A program made the position numbers and the translations under genes. This document shows positions 1-5,534 of a DNA stretch of 5,534 nucleotides, in pieces. Position 1 is the stretch's first letter; each line of letters starts with the position of its first letter. Below the pieces are notes generated by a model. It ran no database searches. It was not told where the DNA came from and was given only the letters and a program-made list of their open reading frames with translations. The DNA comes from Hellea balneolensis (GTDB lineage Bacteria; Pseudomonadota; Alphaproteobacteria; Caulobacterales; Maricaulaceae), in assembly GCA_003233025.1 (NCBI GenBank), contig QIKS01000281.1:1-5534 (forward strand), given 5' to 3'.

Positions 1-1505
1 CGCTGGAAAATGTTGTACGGCACACAACCATTGGACTGATCAAAACAGACTGCGTTTCCGTTTGCGTCTGTTACAACGTCAATCGCTTGAGCAAGATTGT
101 CGATCTGGAAGTCATTTGTAGACGTGCCTTCGTCTTTTGACTTGGAGTACTGACCAAAGACTTCATAGTCCCATGTTTCCGCGATTGTACCGCGGGCACC
201 ACCAACGAAACGCATGGCCTGGCTTTCAAGGCGCGAGTTACGCGATCCACCTTCGACGTTACGGTGAGTTGCCGTAATCCCGCCAATCAGGGCACGCGTC
301 CCATCCGGGTTAAGCCCTGTCGCAATTTGATCAGGCGTACACAAAAGTACAGACTCAGACTGAGCGATCGAGCGCCCGTCTGCGGTCACAGGGTCTTGGA
401 TGAGCGGGTTGTCACAATTGATCGTGCGCTGGAAGAAACCAAATGATGCTGTCGGCGCGATTTGCGCGTCAGATGTCGTTTCCGTGAAGCCAAAGTCTGC
501 AAAAAGCTCATGCCCATCGGCAATCTCATAATTAGCTTTCGTGTGGATCTGGAAGCGTTCTGACGGGCGTTGGAAGAAGTTGGAAGCCCCAAAGTTAAAG
601 GTTTCAGCAGGGCCGCCAGCGAACGGTGTGAATGAGCCGTCTTCCTGCTGGAAGAAGTCGGTTGCGCCGAAGTCAGTGACATTGTTGAAGCGGCGGAAGT
701 TAGACGACCCCACACAGCCAAAGCCGTTTGTGGTACCACCGCCCAATGTACAGGCGCCACCTATACGATCAGCCCCTATAATATCTTGACGGTTTTGATA
801 AGAGGCAAAACCAACAATATTACCACGACCATCATCGAGGTTTGCACCAAAGGTTACAGATCCGGTGATTTCTTGACCGTCTGTGACGCTTCCCGGAATT
901 GGCACCTGCGCAACGTTTAAAACGTCTCTAAATATATCATTGCCACTATTGCCACTTTGTGCAAAGCCGTATTGTATATCGAGCTCAACGCCTTCAAAGT
1001 CATCCTTCAAAATGAAGTTCACGACACCCGCGACAGCATCAGAACCGTAAACAGCTGAAGAACCACCTGTCACAACCTCGATGCGCTCAACGAGGTTAGT
1101 TGGAACAAGGTCAATATTGACTGCGATAGATGATGAGGTACCATAAGGGAGGCGACGACCATCGATAAGGGTCAATGTACGTTGTGCACCCAGACCGCGA
1201 AGATTGAGTTGCGACGTACCGGTGGCACCATTTGATACTTCAGATGTCTGCGCAGCTGAAATCTGCGGAAGGGCATTGGTTAAGTCTTCGATGTTGACAA
1301 CACCGCGGGCCTTAATTTCTTCATTGGAAATTGACAAAATCGGCTGAGCCGCTATCAAATTTGGGTTAACTTTCAGGCGCGAACCGGTGACGATAACCTC
1401 GTCATCACTTGCATCTTGCGCGTAAGTTGGCGCTGCGACTGCGGTCATCATGACCCCAGAAAGTAGCGTGGAAAGCAATAAATGCTTTTTGTTTAATTTT
1501 AACAT
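1..1505 (-). CDS. TonB-dependent outer-membrane receptor, N-terminal part (3' end outside window)
   Basis: A ligand-gated outer-membrane transporter of the TonB-dependent receptor family, powered by TonB-ExbB-ExbD. The minus-strand frame is open from ATG at 1505 to the left edge: 501 complete codons, no stop. The start is supported by GAAGGGG six bases upstream. Residues 1-29 form a signal peptide (KK, then a Leu-rich core, likely cleavage after APTYA). Residues 35-44 read DEVIVTGSRL, the TonB-box-like opening seen in many proteobacterial receptors. The plug covers about 50-170, with NLRGLGAQRTLTLIDGRR at 101-118, RIEVVTGGSSAVYGSDAVAG at 141-160 and VVNFILK at 161-167. Aromatic-rich alternating beta strands follow. 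Cysteines occur as pairs at 252/264, 364/389 and 487/494, the last followed by VPYNIF, which resembles the CVPLNxF motif I remember from large alphaproteobacterial receptors. Such proteins are often 900-1000 residues, so about half is missing. The substrate cannot be told; nothing adjacent indicates iron, vitamin or glycan uptake. Confidence 0.95.
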   Translation of the reverse strand, partial: MLKLNKKHLLLSTLLSGVMMTAVAAPTYAQDASDDEVIVTGSRLKVNPNLIAAQPILSISNEEIKARGVVNIEDLTNALPQISAAQTSEVSNGATGTSQLNLRGLGAQRTLTLIDGRRLPYGTSSSIAVNIDLVPTNLVERIEVVTGGSSAVYGSDAVAGVVNFILKDDFEGVELDIQYGFAQSGNSGNDIFRDVLNVAQVPIPGSVTDGQEITGSVTFGANLDDGRGNIVGFASYQNRQDIIGADRIGGACTLGGGTTNGFGCVGSSNFRRFNNVTDFGATDFFQQEDGSFTPFAGGPAETFNFGASNFFQRPSERFQIHTKANYEIADGHELFADFGFTETTSDAQIAPTASFGFFQRTINCDNPLIQDPVTADGRSIAQSESVLLCTPDQIATGLNPDGTRALIGGITATHRNVEGGSRNSRLESQAMRFVGGARGTIAETWDYEVFGQYSKSKDEGTSTNDFQIDNLAQAIDVVTDANGNAVCFDQSNGCVPYNIFQ

Positions 1506-1541
1506 GAGAAACCCCTTCAACTGGCTTTTCTGATTGAACGC

Positions 1542-1575
1542 TTTAGAATATGAACCAAAAAGGTAATTTTCTAAA
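1542..1575 (-). promoter_or_regulatory. Possible receptor promoter coinciding with a spaced inverted repeat
   Basis: TTTAGAA at 1542-1548 and TTCTAAA at 1569-1575 are exact inverted 7-mers 20 bases apart, 37-70 bases upstream of the receptor ATG. On the minus strand the right arm supplies TTAGAA (4 of 6 matches to a -35 box) and the left arm supplies TATTCT (4 of 6 to a -10 box) with an 18-base spacer. The arms may therefore be a weak promoter, an operator, or both. The half-sites resemble those described for the iron regulator Irr, but the spacing is far longer than in the compact Irr site, so no regulator is assigned. Confidence 0.25.
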
Positions 1576-1845
1576 AACGCAATTTACCCGCAAATCGACT
1601 TCGCGAAACTTATACAATATATTCATAGACATTACTAAAAGTTAACTCAAGGGGCCAACGACGTTTTTTCATGTCCAAATGCATTACTCTTGCTACCTGT
1701 TGCAAAAATACACATCTTACACCAAGATCGCCACAACGACCATTTATGTTTTCTCCTTTTGAAAACGGGTCTGGGGATAGAGGTGTGGGTGCGCCATTTG
1801 GTTGCCGACAATTGTTTTTAAGCAAATAGTGGTAAAACTCTCTCT

Positions 1846-1869
1846 TGGCCTAGACTTAAATCTATGCCA
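1846..1869. promoter_or_regulatory. 24-bp imperfect palindrome upstream of ctaA (operator-like)
   Basis: The left half TGGCCTAGACTT is the reverse complement of the right half AAATCTATGCCA at 10 of 12 positions, with mismatched pairs at 1850/1865 and 1855/1860. It lies 82 bases before the ctaA ATG. Length and symmetry suit a dimeric DNA-binding protein. I do not recognise the motif and cannot tell which divergent gene it would control. Confidence 0.35.
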
Positions 1870-1913
1870 TTTTGTAGTGGTACGGGCATTGCTCCGGCCA
1901 TTTAATCATAAGG

Positions 1914-1933
1914 GTGAGCGCAGAGGCGCTCAC
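1914..1933 (+). promoter_or_regulatory. Perfect 8-bp stem, 4-base loop just upstream of the ctaA start
   Basis: GTGAGCGC (1914-1921) and GCGCTCAC (1926-1933) are perfectly complementary around an AGAG loop, giving a GC-rich hairpin ending 18 bases before the ctaA ATG. No T-run follows, so it is not an intrinsic terminator. It could be a leader hairpin affecting ribosome access or mRNA stability, or a DNA operator. Stems of this size are expected about once per few kilobases by chance when loop length is free, so position is the main argument for function. Confidence 0.4.
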
Positions 1934-1951
1934 AGCTAAGCCGGGTGCGCT

Positions 1952-2989
1952 ATGTCGTCTTTTTCCTCACCGCAAAAAAATACAAGTGTTGTGCTGTGGC
2001 TCGGCTTTATGATTTTTTTGGTGGCGGTGATGATTGTATTGGGCGGAGCGACGCGGCTGACAAATTCCGGCTTGTCCATCACCGAATGGCGCCCAATTAG
2101 CGGCGTATTGCCGCCTTTATCGGATGCAGGCTGGGCATTGGAATTTGAGAAATACAGGAAAATTCCTGAATTTTCCGCTGAAAACCCGGATATGGATATG
2201 GCCGGGTTTAAATTTATCTATTTCATGGAGTGGAGCCATCGCCAGCTGGGGCGGTTTATCGGGTTGGCCTACGCGCTGCCTATGGTGGCGTTTATGATAT
2301 TAGGCAAGTTGGGGCGCGGCCATGGCGGGCGGTTTATTTTCATTTTGTTTTTAATCGGGTTGCAAGGGGCAATTGGGTGGTGGATGGTGGCCAGCGGGCT
2401 TAAGGGCGGGCGGGTTGATGTATCCCATTACAGGCTGGCAGTGCATCTGGGCATGGCATTTGTCATTTTGGGGTTTTTGCAATGGACATGGATGGACGTG
2501 CGCAAAAATTGGCCACCGCGAGAAATTCAGCAAAGATTAGGAAAAAGGACGGCGATACTGCTGTTATTTGTCTTTTTACAAATTATTGGCGGGGCTTTCG
2601 TTGCCGGAACTCATGCGGGCCAAGCTTATAATACCTGGCCATTGATGGACGGCGGTATTGTGCCTGGTGGCTATCTGGCCATGCAGCCTCTATGGATAAA
2701 TATGGTTGAAAACACGGCCAGCATTCAATTTAACCACAGGGTTTTTGGCTATATTGTCTTGTTAAGCGCTCTATGGCTTTGGCTGTCTGCACGGCGAATA
2801 CGCGAAACCCATATGCGGCTGGCGAGCGGTGTCGTCTTGCTTGCTGTTGTTTTGCAAGTGGTTTTGGGCATTGCCGCTTTGCTGACCATTGTCGAGCTGC
2901 CCTATGCTTTGGCCCATCAGGCGGGGGCTATATTCGTGTTTCTAGCTGCGGTCTGGGCAGCGCGCCAGGCCCGCGTTCGTCTCTATTGA
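1952..2989 (+). CDS. ctaA: Heme A synthase (CtaA/Cox15 family, class 2)
   Basis: Integral inner-membrane heme A synthase: it oxidises the C8 methyl group of heme O to a formyl group, giving heme A for aa3-type cytochrome oxidase. The 345 residues fit the alphaproteobacterial class. The first membrane segment (about 13-31) runs into GGATRLTNSGLSITEW (31-46), a family hallmark. Conserved heme-ligand histidines are H96 in EWSHRQLGR, H165 in YRLAVHLG, H262 in FNHRVFGY and H322 in LAHQAGA; the two halves repeat, as in the family's duplicated four-helix bundles. THAGQAYNTWPLMDG (220-234) is another class 2 block. There is no cysteine, consistent with lack of the loop Cys pair of Bacillus-type class 1 enzymes. 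ATG at 1952 is the first in-frame start after a TAA at 1937, but no clear Shine-Dalgarno precedes it, only GCCGGG. The stop overlaps the next, convergent gene. No ctaB or oxidase subunit gene is in view. Confidence 0.96.
   Translation: MSSFSSPQKNTSVVLWLGFMIFLVAVMIVLGGATRLTNSGLSITEWRPISGVLPPLSDAGWALEFEKYRKIPEFSAENPDMDMAGFKFIYFMEWSHRQLGRFIGLAYALPMVAFMILGKLGRGHGGRFIFILFLIGLQGAIGWWMVASGLKGGRVDVSHYRLAVHLGMAFVILGFLQWTWMDVRKNWPPREIQQRLGKRTAILLLFVFLQIIGGAFVAGTHAGQAYNTWPLMDGGIVPGGYLAMQPLWINMVENTASIQFNHRVFGYIVLLSALWLWLSARRIRETHMRLASGVVLLAVVLQVVLGIAALLTIVELPYALAHQAGAIFVFLAAVWAARQARVRLY
2157..2176. repeat. Perfect 9-bp inverted repeat inside ctaA
   Basis: GGAAAATTC (2157-2165) and GAATTTTCC (2168-2176) are exact reverse complements separated by two bases (CT). 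It lies in the codons for the periplasmic loop after the first membrane segment (RKIPEFS, residues 69-75). It may be chance coding symmetry or a protein-binding dyad. The 2-base spacer is too short for an ideal RNA loop without opening inner pairs. Confidence 0.4.
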
Positions 2990-3969
2990 GCGGAGATTTG
3001 GCGGGTGATATATTCGGCGCTGATAAAGACCACTCTCGAACTGTCCGCGTCCAAAAGTCCGACAAAGCCGTCCCTGAAGGCCCCGCCGCCAAAATTGGCG
3101 CTGGTTGCGCTCATGGCCTGTGCCTGGCTTAACCCGCGAATACTCAAGCCGTCGATAATGTTGAGCTTAAACAGAACCTGTAAATCCTGCCCATCGGCAA
3201 TAAATAGCCCTGTCTCCGTCAACAACAAGACAAGCGCATTATCCGTGCCACTGTTGAGCACGACAAGGGCATGGGTGCCCGGGGGCGCATTATGTTTGCG
3301 CCAATTTGTGCCGTCATAATGATGCAAGATGGTTTGTGCCTTTTTGCGCGACAGGGCATAGACATGGCTCTCCCCCGACACACATGCAAAAATATCAGCG
3401 GGGGCAGGGATGGTTTTGTCTATTCTTTGCTCGATGACATTATCCTGGGTGCTAAAACCAAGGGTGATTAACTGGGCGTTGTCAGTTAACAGCAGGGCAT
3501 TATCAGCCATTGTTTTGCCAGCCATAGGCGTGTTGGCGCAAAAGCCTATGGGTGTCAGCGCTTCGCCGCTATACAGCATTTGCGAAAACCCGCCTTTATT
3601 ACCGGATTCAACGAAGGCGACAAGTGAAGCATTTTCAGTGCTGGCTAGAAATATCCCCGGCGCACCAATGCGCGGCACTTCGACAATATGGGTAAACCCG
3701 CTCTTGGCGACACTTTGAAAGGCGCGTCCTTCAATATCCGTGGACAGCAAGGCCCCCGCTTGCGTCCGGATAATAATCCGGCCAAGCCAAGGGGCGACAT
3801 CATTGGCAATATAGGCAAGCTCTTGCGCATCATCCTGGATTTCAAAAGCATGGGTGGCCCGCAAATCAATACTGGAGAGGCTGCTTTCATCGAAATCTGC
3901 TTGTTGTGTGCAATTGGCCAGCAGAAAACTGCCCATGCTGATAAACACAAATTTACGAAAAATGCCCAT
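2983..3969 (-). CDS. Uncharacterised exported protein, probable lipoprotein with propeller-like repeats
   Basis: I do not recognise this 328-residue protein with confidence. ATG at 3969 is preferred: CAAGG lies six bases upstream and a signal sequence follows directly (RK at 5-6, hydrophobic 7-18, LLANC at 16-20). Longer starts at 3999 (ATG) or 4005 (TTG) lack a ribosome site and would bury the signal. C20 looks like a lipid-attachment cysteine, but Asn at -1 departs from the usual Ala/Gly/Ser. The rest has no membrane segment and shows about six strand-rich stretches near 58-87, 104-132, 157-183, 202-226, 244-269 and 301-323, as in a beta-propeller. The DVAPWLGRIIIRTQAG stretch (57-72) faintly recalls phytase-like propellers; without visible metal or catalytic residues I do not assign that function. 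C144 and C196 might form a disulfide. It is convergent with ctaA, overlapping by 7 bp, and divergent from rplM, so it is probably monocistronic. Confidence 0.8.
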   Translation of the reverse strand: MGIFRKFVFISMGSFLLANCTQQADFDESSLSSIDLRATHAFEIQDDAQELAYIANDVAPWLGRIIIRTQAGALLSTDIEGRAFQSVAKSGFTHIVEVPRIGAPGIFLASTENASLVAFVESGNKGGFSQMLYSGEALTPIGFCANTPMAGKTMADNALLLTDNAQLITLGFSTQDNVIEQRIDKTIPAPADIFACVSGESHVYALSRKKAQTILHHYDGTNWRKHNAPPGTHALVVLNSGTDNALVLLLTETGLFIADGQDLQVLFKLNIIDGLSIRGLSQAQAMSATSANFGGGAFRDGFVGLLDADSSRVVFISAEYITRQISAQ

Positions 3970-4020
3970 GAAAAACCTTGTTTCTTGCGTTTTACTCATG
4001 GGCAATCTAAGCCACAGCTT

Positions 4021-4038
4021 CAGAGATTGCCAGAGATT
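4021..4038. repeat. 8-bp direct repeat with a 10-bp period
   Basis: CAGAGATT occurs at 4021-4028 and again at 4031-4038, one helical turn apart, so both copies face the same side of the DNA. The pair sits 9 bases from the perfect palindrome at 4048-4063, between the divergent exported-protein gene and rplM. It could be a tandem regulator site; with only two copies, chance is possible. Confidence 0.35.
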
Positions 4039-4047
4039 TCGAAAATG

Positions 4048-4063
4048 CGGTATTATAATACCG
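4048..4063. promoter_or_regulatory. Perfect 16-bp palindrome containing TATAAT on both strands
   Basis: CGGTATTA is followed directly by its reverse complement TAATACCG. The centre provides TATAAT on the plus strand (4054-4059) and on the minus strand (4057-4052), so it could act as a -10 element in either direction, or as an operator. No good -35 box lies at 16-18 bp for either direction, which favours an operator or an activator-dependent promoter. It is 79 bases from the start of the leftward gene and 147 from rplM. About 0.08 such palindromes are expected by chance in 5.5 kb of random sequence. Confidence 0.4.
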
Positions 4064-4116
4064 TTATTCTAATCATTTGTATTTATTGGATAAAATAAGG
4101 GAGCTCAAGAAAATAG

Positions 4117-4145
4117 TTGACGACCTTCCCGGATTTCTCTAAGAG
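4117..4145 (+). promoter_or_regulatory. Candidate promoter of the rplM-rpsI operon
   Basis: TTGACG (4117-4122) is a strong -35 match of the kind common in alphaproteobacterial housekeeping promoters. Seventeen bases later TAAGAG (4140-4145) is only a 3 of 6 match to TATAAT, so the -10 is weak. Transcription would begin near 4152, leaving a leader of about 58 bases before rplM. In E. coli the L13 leader is an autoregulatory target; I see no convincing stem here beyond a 4-bp CGCC/GGCG pairing. Confidence 0.3.
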
Positions 4146-4209
4146 GACGCCATTGCTAAAGGCGGGCGATTATTGTGCGCTCAAAATGCAGAAATTTTAT
4201 AGGAAAACC

Positions 4210-4680
4210 ATGAAAACCACTAAGTTCTTAAAAACCGCCGAGGTCGAAAAGAAATGGATTTTGCTTGACGCCGAGGATATTATTCTTGGCCGTCTGGCGA
4301 CGTTCATTGCCCTGCATCTTCGCGGTAAACACCGTGTCGACTATACACCCCATGTTGATTGCGGCGACCATGTTGTTGTGATCAATGTTGAGAAGATTGC
4401 CCTAACTGGCAAGAAACGCGCGGACAAAATTTATTATCGTCATACCGGTTATGTTGGCGGCATCAAGTCGGTGACAGCCGGTAAACTTCTCGATGGCCGT
4501 TTCCCGGAGCGGGTTTTGAAAAAAGCCGTGCAGCGTATGCTGCCCAAGGAAAGCCCACTTGCCCGCAGACAGTTCTCCAACTTACATCTTTATGTTGGCC
4601 CGGAACACAAGCACGAAGCGCAAAAGCCAACGAAAATTGATTTTGCATCCCGCAATCCTAAAAATGTAAAGAGGGCTTAA
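4210..4680 (+). CDS. rplM: 50S ribosomal protein L13 (uL13)
   Basis: Large-subunit protein uL13, an early assembly protein that binds 23S rRNA. The 156 residues match the family's size in alphaproteobacteria. Diagnostic blocks are [16 protein letters not shown] (16-31), [20 protein letters not shown] (37-56), [12 protein letters not shown] (75-86), then the conserved [15 protein letters not shown] and a C-terminal [14 protein letters not shown] tail. The start is ATG at 4210, preceded by AGGA with a five-base gap; MKTTKFLK is a typical L13 opening. The frame stays open upstream to a TTG at 4117, but those 31 codons do not resemble L13 and lie over the likely promoter. It is the first gene of a two-gene operon; its last codons contain the ribosome-binding site of rpsI, one base separates stop and next start, and translation is probably coupled. 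Confidence 0.98.
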   Translation: MKTTKFLKTAEVEKKWILLDAEDIILGRLATFIALHLRGKHRVDYTPHVDCGDHVVVINVEKIALTGKKRADKIYYRHTGYVGGIKSVTAGKLLDGRFPERVLKKAVQRMLPKESPLARRQFSNLHLYVGPEHKHEAQKPTKIDFASRNPKNVKRA

Positions 4681-4681
4681 C

Positions 4682-5221
4682 ATGGCGACCGAAACACATT
4701 CCCTTGATGATTTGAAAAAAGTGATGGCTGCGGAAGCGCCAAAGGCCGTCGGCACTGCTGGTACTGACGGGAGCGCGGAAGTCGTGGTTGACGCTGTAGA
4801 GGCGGCGCCATTACCAGAGCCAAAAATTGATGATTTAGGTCGGGCTTATGCCACCGGTAAACGTAAGAACTCCATTGCCCGTGTTTGGATTAAACCCGGC
4901 AGCGGTAAAGTGACGATTAATGGTCGCGACCAGGAGGTTTACTTTGCCCGCCCGGTTTTGCGCCTTATCATCCGCCAGCCTTTTGAGGCAGCCGAGCGGG
5001 TTGACAGCTATGACGTGATTGCCACGGTTAAAGGCGGCGGCCTATCTGGCCAAGCTGGTGCCGTGCGCCACGGTATTTCCAAAGCGCTCACCTATTATGA
5101 GCCACATTTGCGTACCCCTCTCAAAGCAGGCGGGTTTATGACCCGTGACAGCCGGGTTGTTGAGCGGAAAAAATATGGTCGTGCGAAAGCCCGCCGTAGC
5201 TTCCAGTTCTCAAAACGTTAG
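4682..5221 (+). CDS. rpsI: 30S ribosomal protein S9 (uS9)
   Basis: Small-subunit protein uS9, whose C-terminal tail reaches the P-site tRNA. The core begins at [18 protein letters not shown] (56-73). The family signature [19 protein letters not shown] is at 118-136, and the basic tail [17 protein letters not shown] leads to the terminal SKR at 177-179. Total length is 179 because of an acidic, alanine-rich N-terminal extension of about 50 residues; such extensions are usual in alphaproteobacterial S9, and bacterial S9 without one is about 130. ATG at 4682 is chosen because GAGG lies seven bases upstream inside the end of rplM. Met15 (4724) is an internal alternative with no comparable site. 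It is co-transcribed with rplM and followed 41 bases later by an intrinsic terminator. Confidence 0.98.
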   Translation: MATETHSLDDLKKVMAAEAPKAVGTAGTDGSAEVVVDAVEAAPLPEPKIDDLGRAYATGKRKNSIARVWIKPGSGKVTINGRDQEVYFARPVLRLIIRQPFEAAERVDSYDVIATVKGGGLSGQAGAVRHGISKALTYYEPHLRTPLKAGGFMTRDSRVVERKKYGRAKARRSFQFSKR

Positions 5222-5262
5222 AGATTGCGTTAAGCAAAAAGAAGTTTTCTTCTTCTATTGTC

Positions 5263-5291
5263 AGGGCGCTCCTTTGGGGCGTCCTTTTTTT
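5263..5291 (+). terminator. Intrinsic terminator of the rplM-rpsI operon
   Basis: A 10-bp stem pairs 5263-5272 (AGGGCGCTCC) with 5276-5285 (GGGGCGTCCT) around a TTT loop. It has eight Watson-Crick and two G-T pairs, and a run of seven T at 5285-5291 follows directly. This is the standard Rho-independent layout, 41 bases after the rpsI stop. Confidence 0.9.
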
Positions 5292-5308
5292 ATGGCAGGG
5301 TGGGTTTT

Positions 5309-5534
5309 ATGCAGGACGGTATGCGTAAATTAAAAACGGCGATTTTAGGGGCTTCGGGCTATACGGGCGCAGAAGCCGTGCGGCTGCTTTCGGGGCACCC
5401 AAATGTCAGCATTGCGGCGCTTACGGCCAACCGGCACGCGGGCAAAGCTTACGGCGATGTTTTTCCTCATCTGGCAAATGCCAATTATCCTGACTTGCAA
5501 AAATGGCAAGATGTGAATTGGGATAATATCGACG
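5309..5534 (+). CDS. argC: N-acetyl-gamma-glutamyl-phosphate reductase, N-terminal fragment
   Basis: ArgC catalyses the NADPH-dependent reduction of N-acetylglutamyl-5-phosphate to the semialdehyde, the third step of arginine synthesis, in the cytoplasm. Only 75 codons are present; the frame is open to the right edge. The Rossmann nucleotide-binding motif GASGYTGAE is at 14-22, preceded by the TAIL strand and followed by AVRLLSGHPNVSIAALTANRHAGK, matching the ArgC N-terminus. The catalytic cysteine region lies beyond the window. Two in-frame ATGs compete: 5309 (AGGG eight bases upstream) and 5321 (AGGA four bases upstream); I chose 5309 for its spacing, with moderate certainty. The first ATG lies 17 bases after the operon terminator's T-run, so argC needs terminator read-through or a promoter in or near the rpsI tail. 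Confidence 0.93.
   Translation, partial: MQDGMRKLKTAILGASGYTGAEAVRLLSGHPNVSIAALTANRHAGKAYGDVFPHLANANYPDLQKWQDVNWDNID

Larger units (their letters stand above)
1506..1951. other. Gene-free divergent control region between the receptor gene and ctaA
   Basis: 446 bases with no credible gene. It must hold the promoters of the leftward receptor gene and rightward ctaA. The receptor-proximal part (about 1540-1660) is AT-rich and the ctaA-proximal end is more GC-rich. Three inverted repeats are listed separately (1542-1575, 1846-1869, 1914-1933). A perfect 8-bp palindrome TTCGCGAA lies at 1600-1607. I see no strong sigma-70 promoter for ctaA, no tRNA and no intrinsic terminator. Confidence 0.7.

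Noticed and set aside
71..789. Alternative frames of 60-124 codons over the receptor gene on both strands
   Set aside because: The continuous receptor frame with plug motifs explains this DNA; the others are out-of-frame shadows.
1600..1607. TTCGCGAA palindrome
   Set aside because: Eight bases without extension occur often by chance, and I know no matching regulator.
1610..1825. 71-codon minus-strand frame in the divergent intergenic region
   Set aside because: Mixed composition with no domain, motif or ribosome site, lying where promoters are expected; probably chance.
2983..3969. Calling the exported protein a phytase
   Set aside because: The resemblance rests on one short stretch (residues 57-72); I cannot see the acidic metal-binding residues of beta-propeller phytases.
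3970..4005. Longer starts (ATG 3999, TTG 4005) for the exported protein
   Set aside because: No Shine-Dalgarno precedes them and they would put extra polar residues ahead of an otherwise normal signal sequence.
3005..4098. Several plus-strand frames of about 66-136 codons opposite the exported-protein gene
   Set aside because: They are antisense to a frame that has a signal sequence and consistent strand pattern, and none shows a recognisable protein feature.
4117..4209. In-frame upstream extension of rplM from a TTG codon
   Set aside because: The 31 extra residues do not resemble L13, there is no ribosome site before 4117, and the ATG at 4210 has AGGA at good spacing and gives the normal family length. 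The TTG is more likely part of the -35 box TTGACG.
5239..5254. AAGAAG-TTTT-CTTCTT hairpin after rpsI
   Set aside because: Only six weak A/T-rich pairs with no T-run of its own; the GC-rich hairpin at 5263-5285 is the credible terminator.

Overview
The window looks like chromosomal DNA from an alphaproteobacterium, probably marine and of moderate GC content. Three things point that way. The rplM-rpsI-argC order is, from memory, common in that class. The heme A synthase is of the Cox15-like class 2 type found there. The TonB-dependent receptor resembles the large cysteine-containing receptors of Sphingomonadales, Caulobacterales and Kordiimonadales. Assignment below class level would be a guess.

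Layout from left to right. Positions 1-1505 (minus strand) carry the N-terminal half of a large outer-membrane TonB-dependent receptor, with signal peptide, TonB-box-like segment, complete plug and the first part of the barrel; its 3' end lies beyond the left edge. Positions 1506-1951 are a gene-free divergent control region with three inverted repeats. Positions 1952-2989 (plus) encode heme A synthase, ctaA. Its stop codon overlaps by 7 bp the end of a convergent gene (2983-3969, minus) for an unrecognised exported protein, probably a lipoprotein, with propeller-like strand repeats. Positions 3970-4209 separate that gene from the divergent ribosomal operon and hold an 8-bp direct repeat and a perfect 16-bp palindrome with a TATAAT on each strand. 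Positions 4210-5221 hold rplM and rpsI, closed by a strong intrinsic terminator at 5263-5291. The 5' end of argC (arginine biosynthesis) starts at 5309 and runs off the right edge.

Functionally this is mostly housekeeping: two ribosomal proteins made as one operon, a cofactor enzyme for the aa3-type terminal oxidase, and the start of an arginine pathway gene. The accessory elements are the receptor and the unknown exported protein. I found no mobile element, CRISPR array, tRNA or rRNA gene, or defence system, and no convincing new multi-gene system. The points most worth following are the unknown exported protein with its non-canonical lipobox, the short dyad elements in the two divergent intergenic regions, and the terminator placed only 17 bases ahead of argC.
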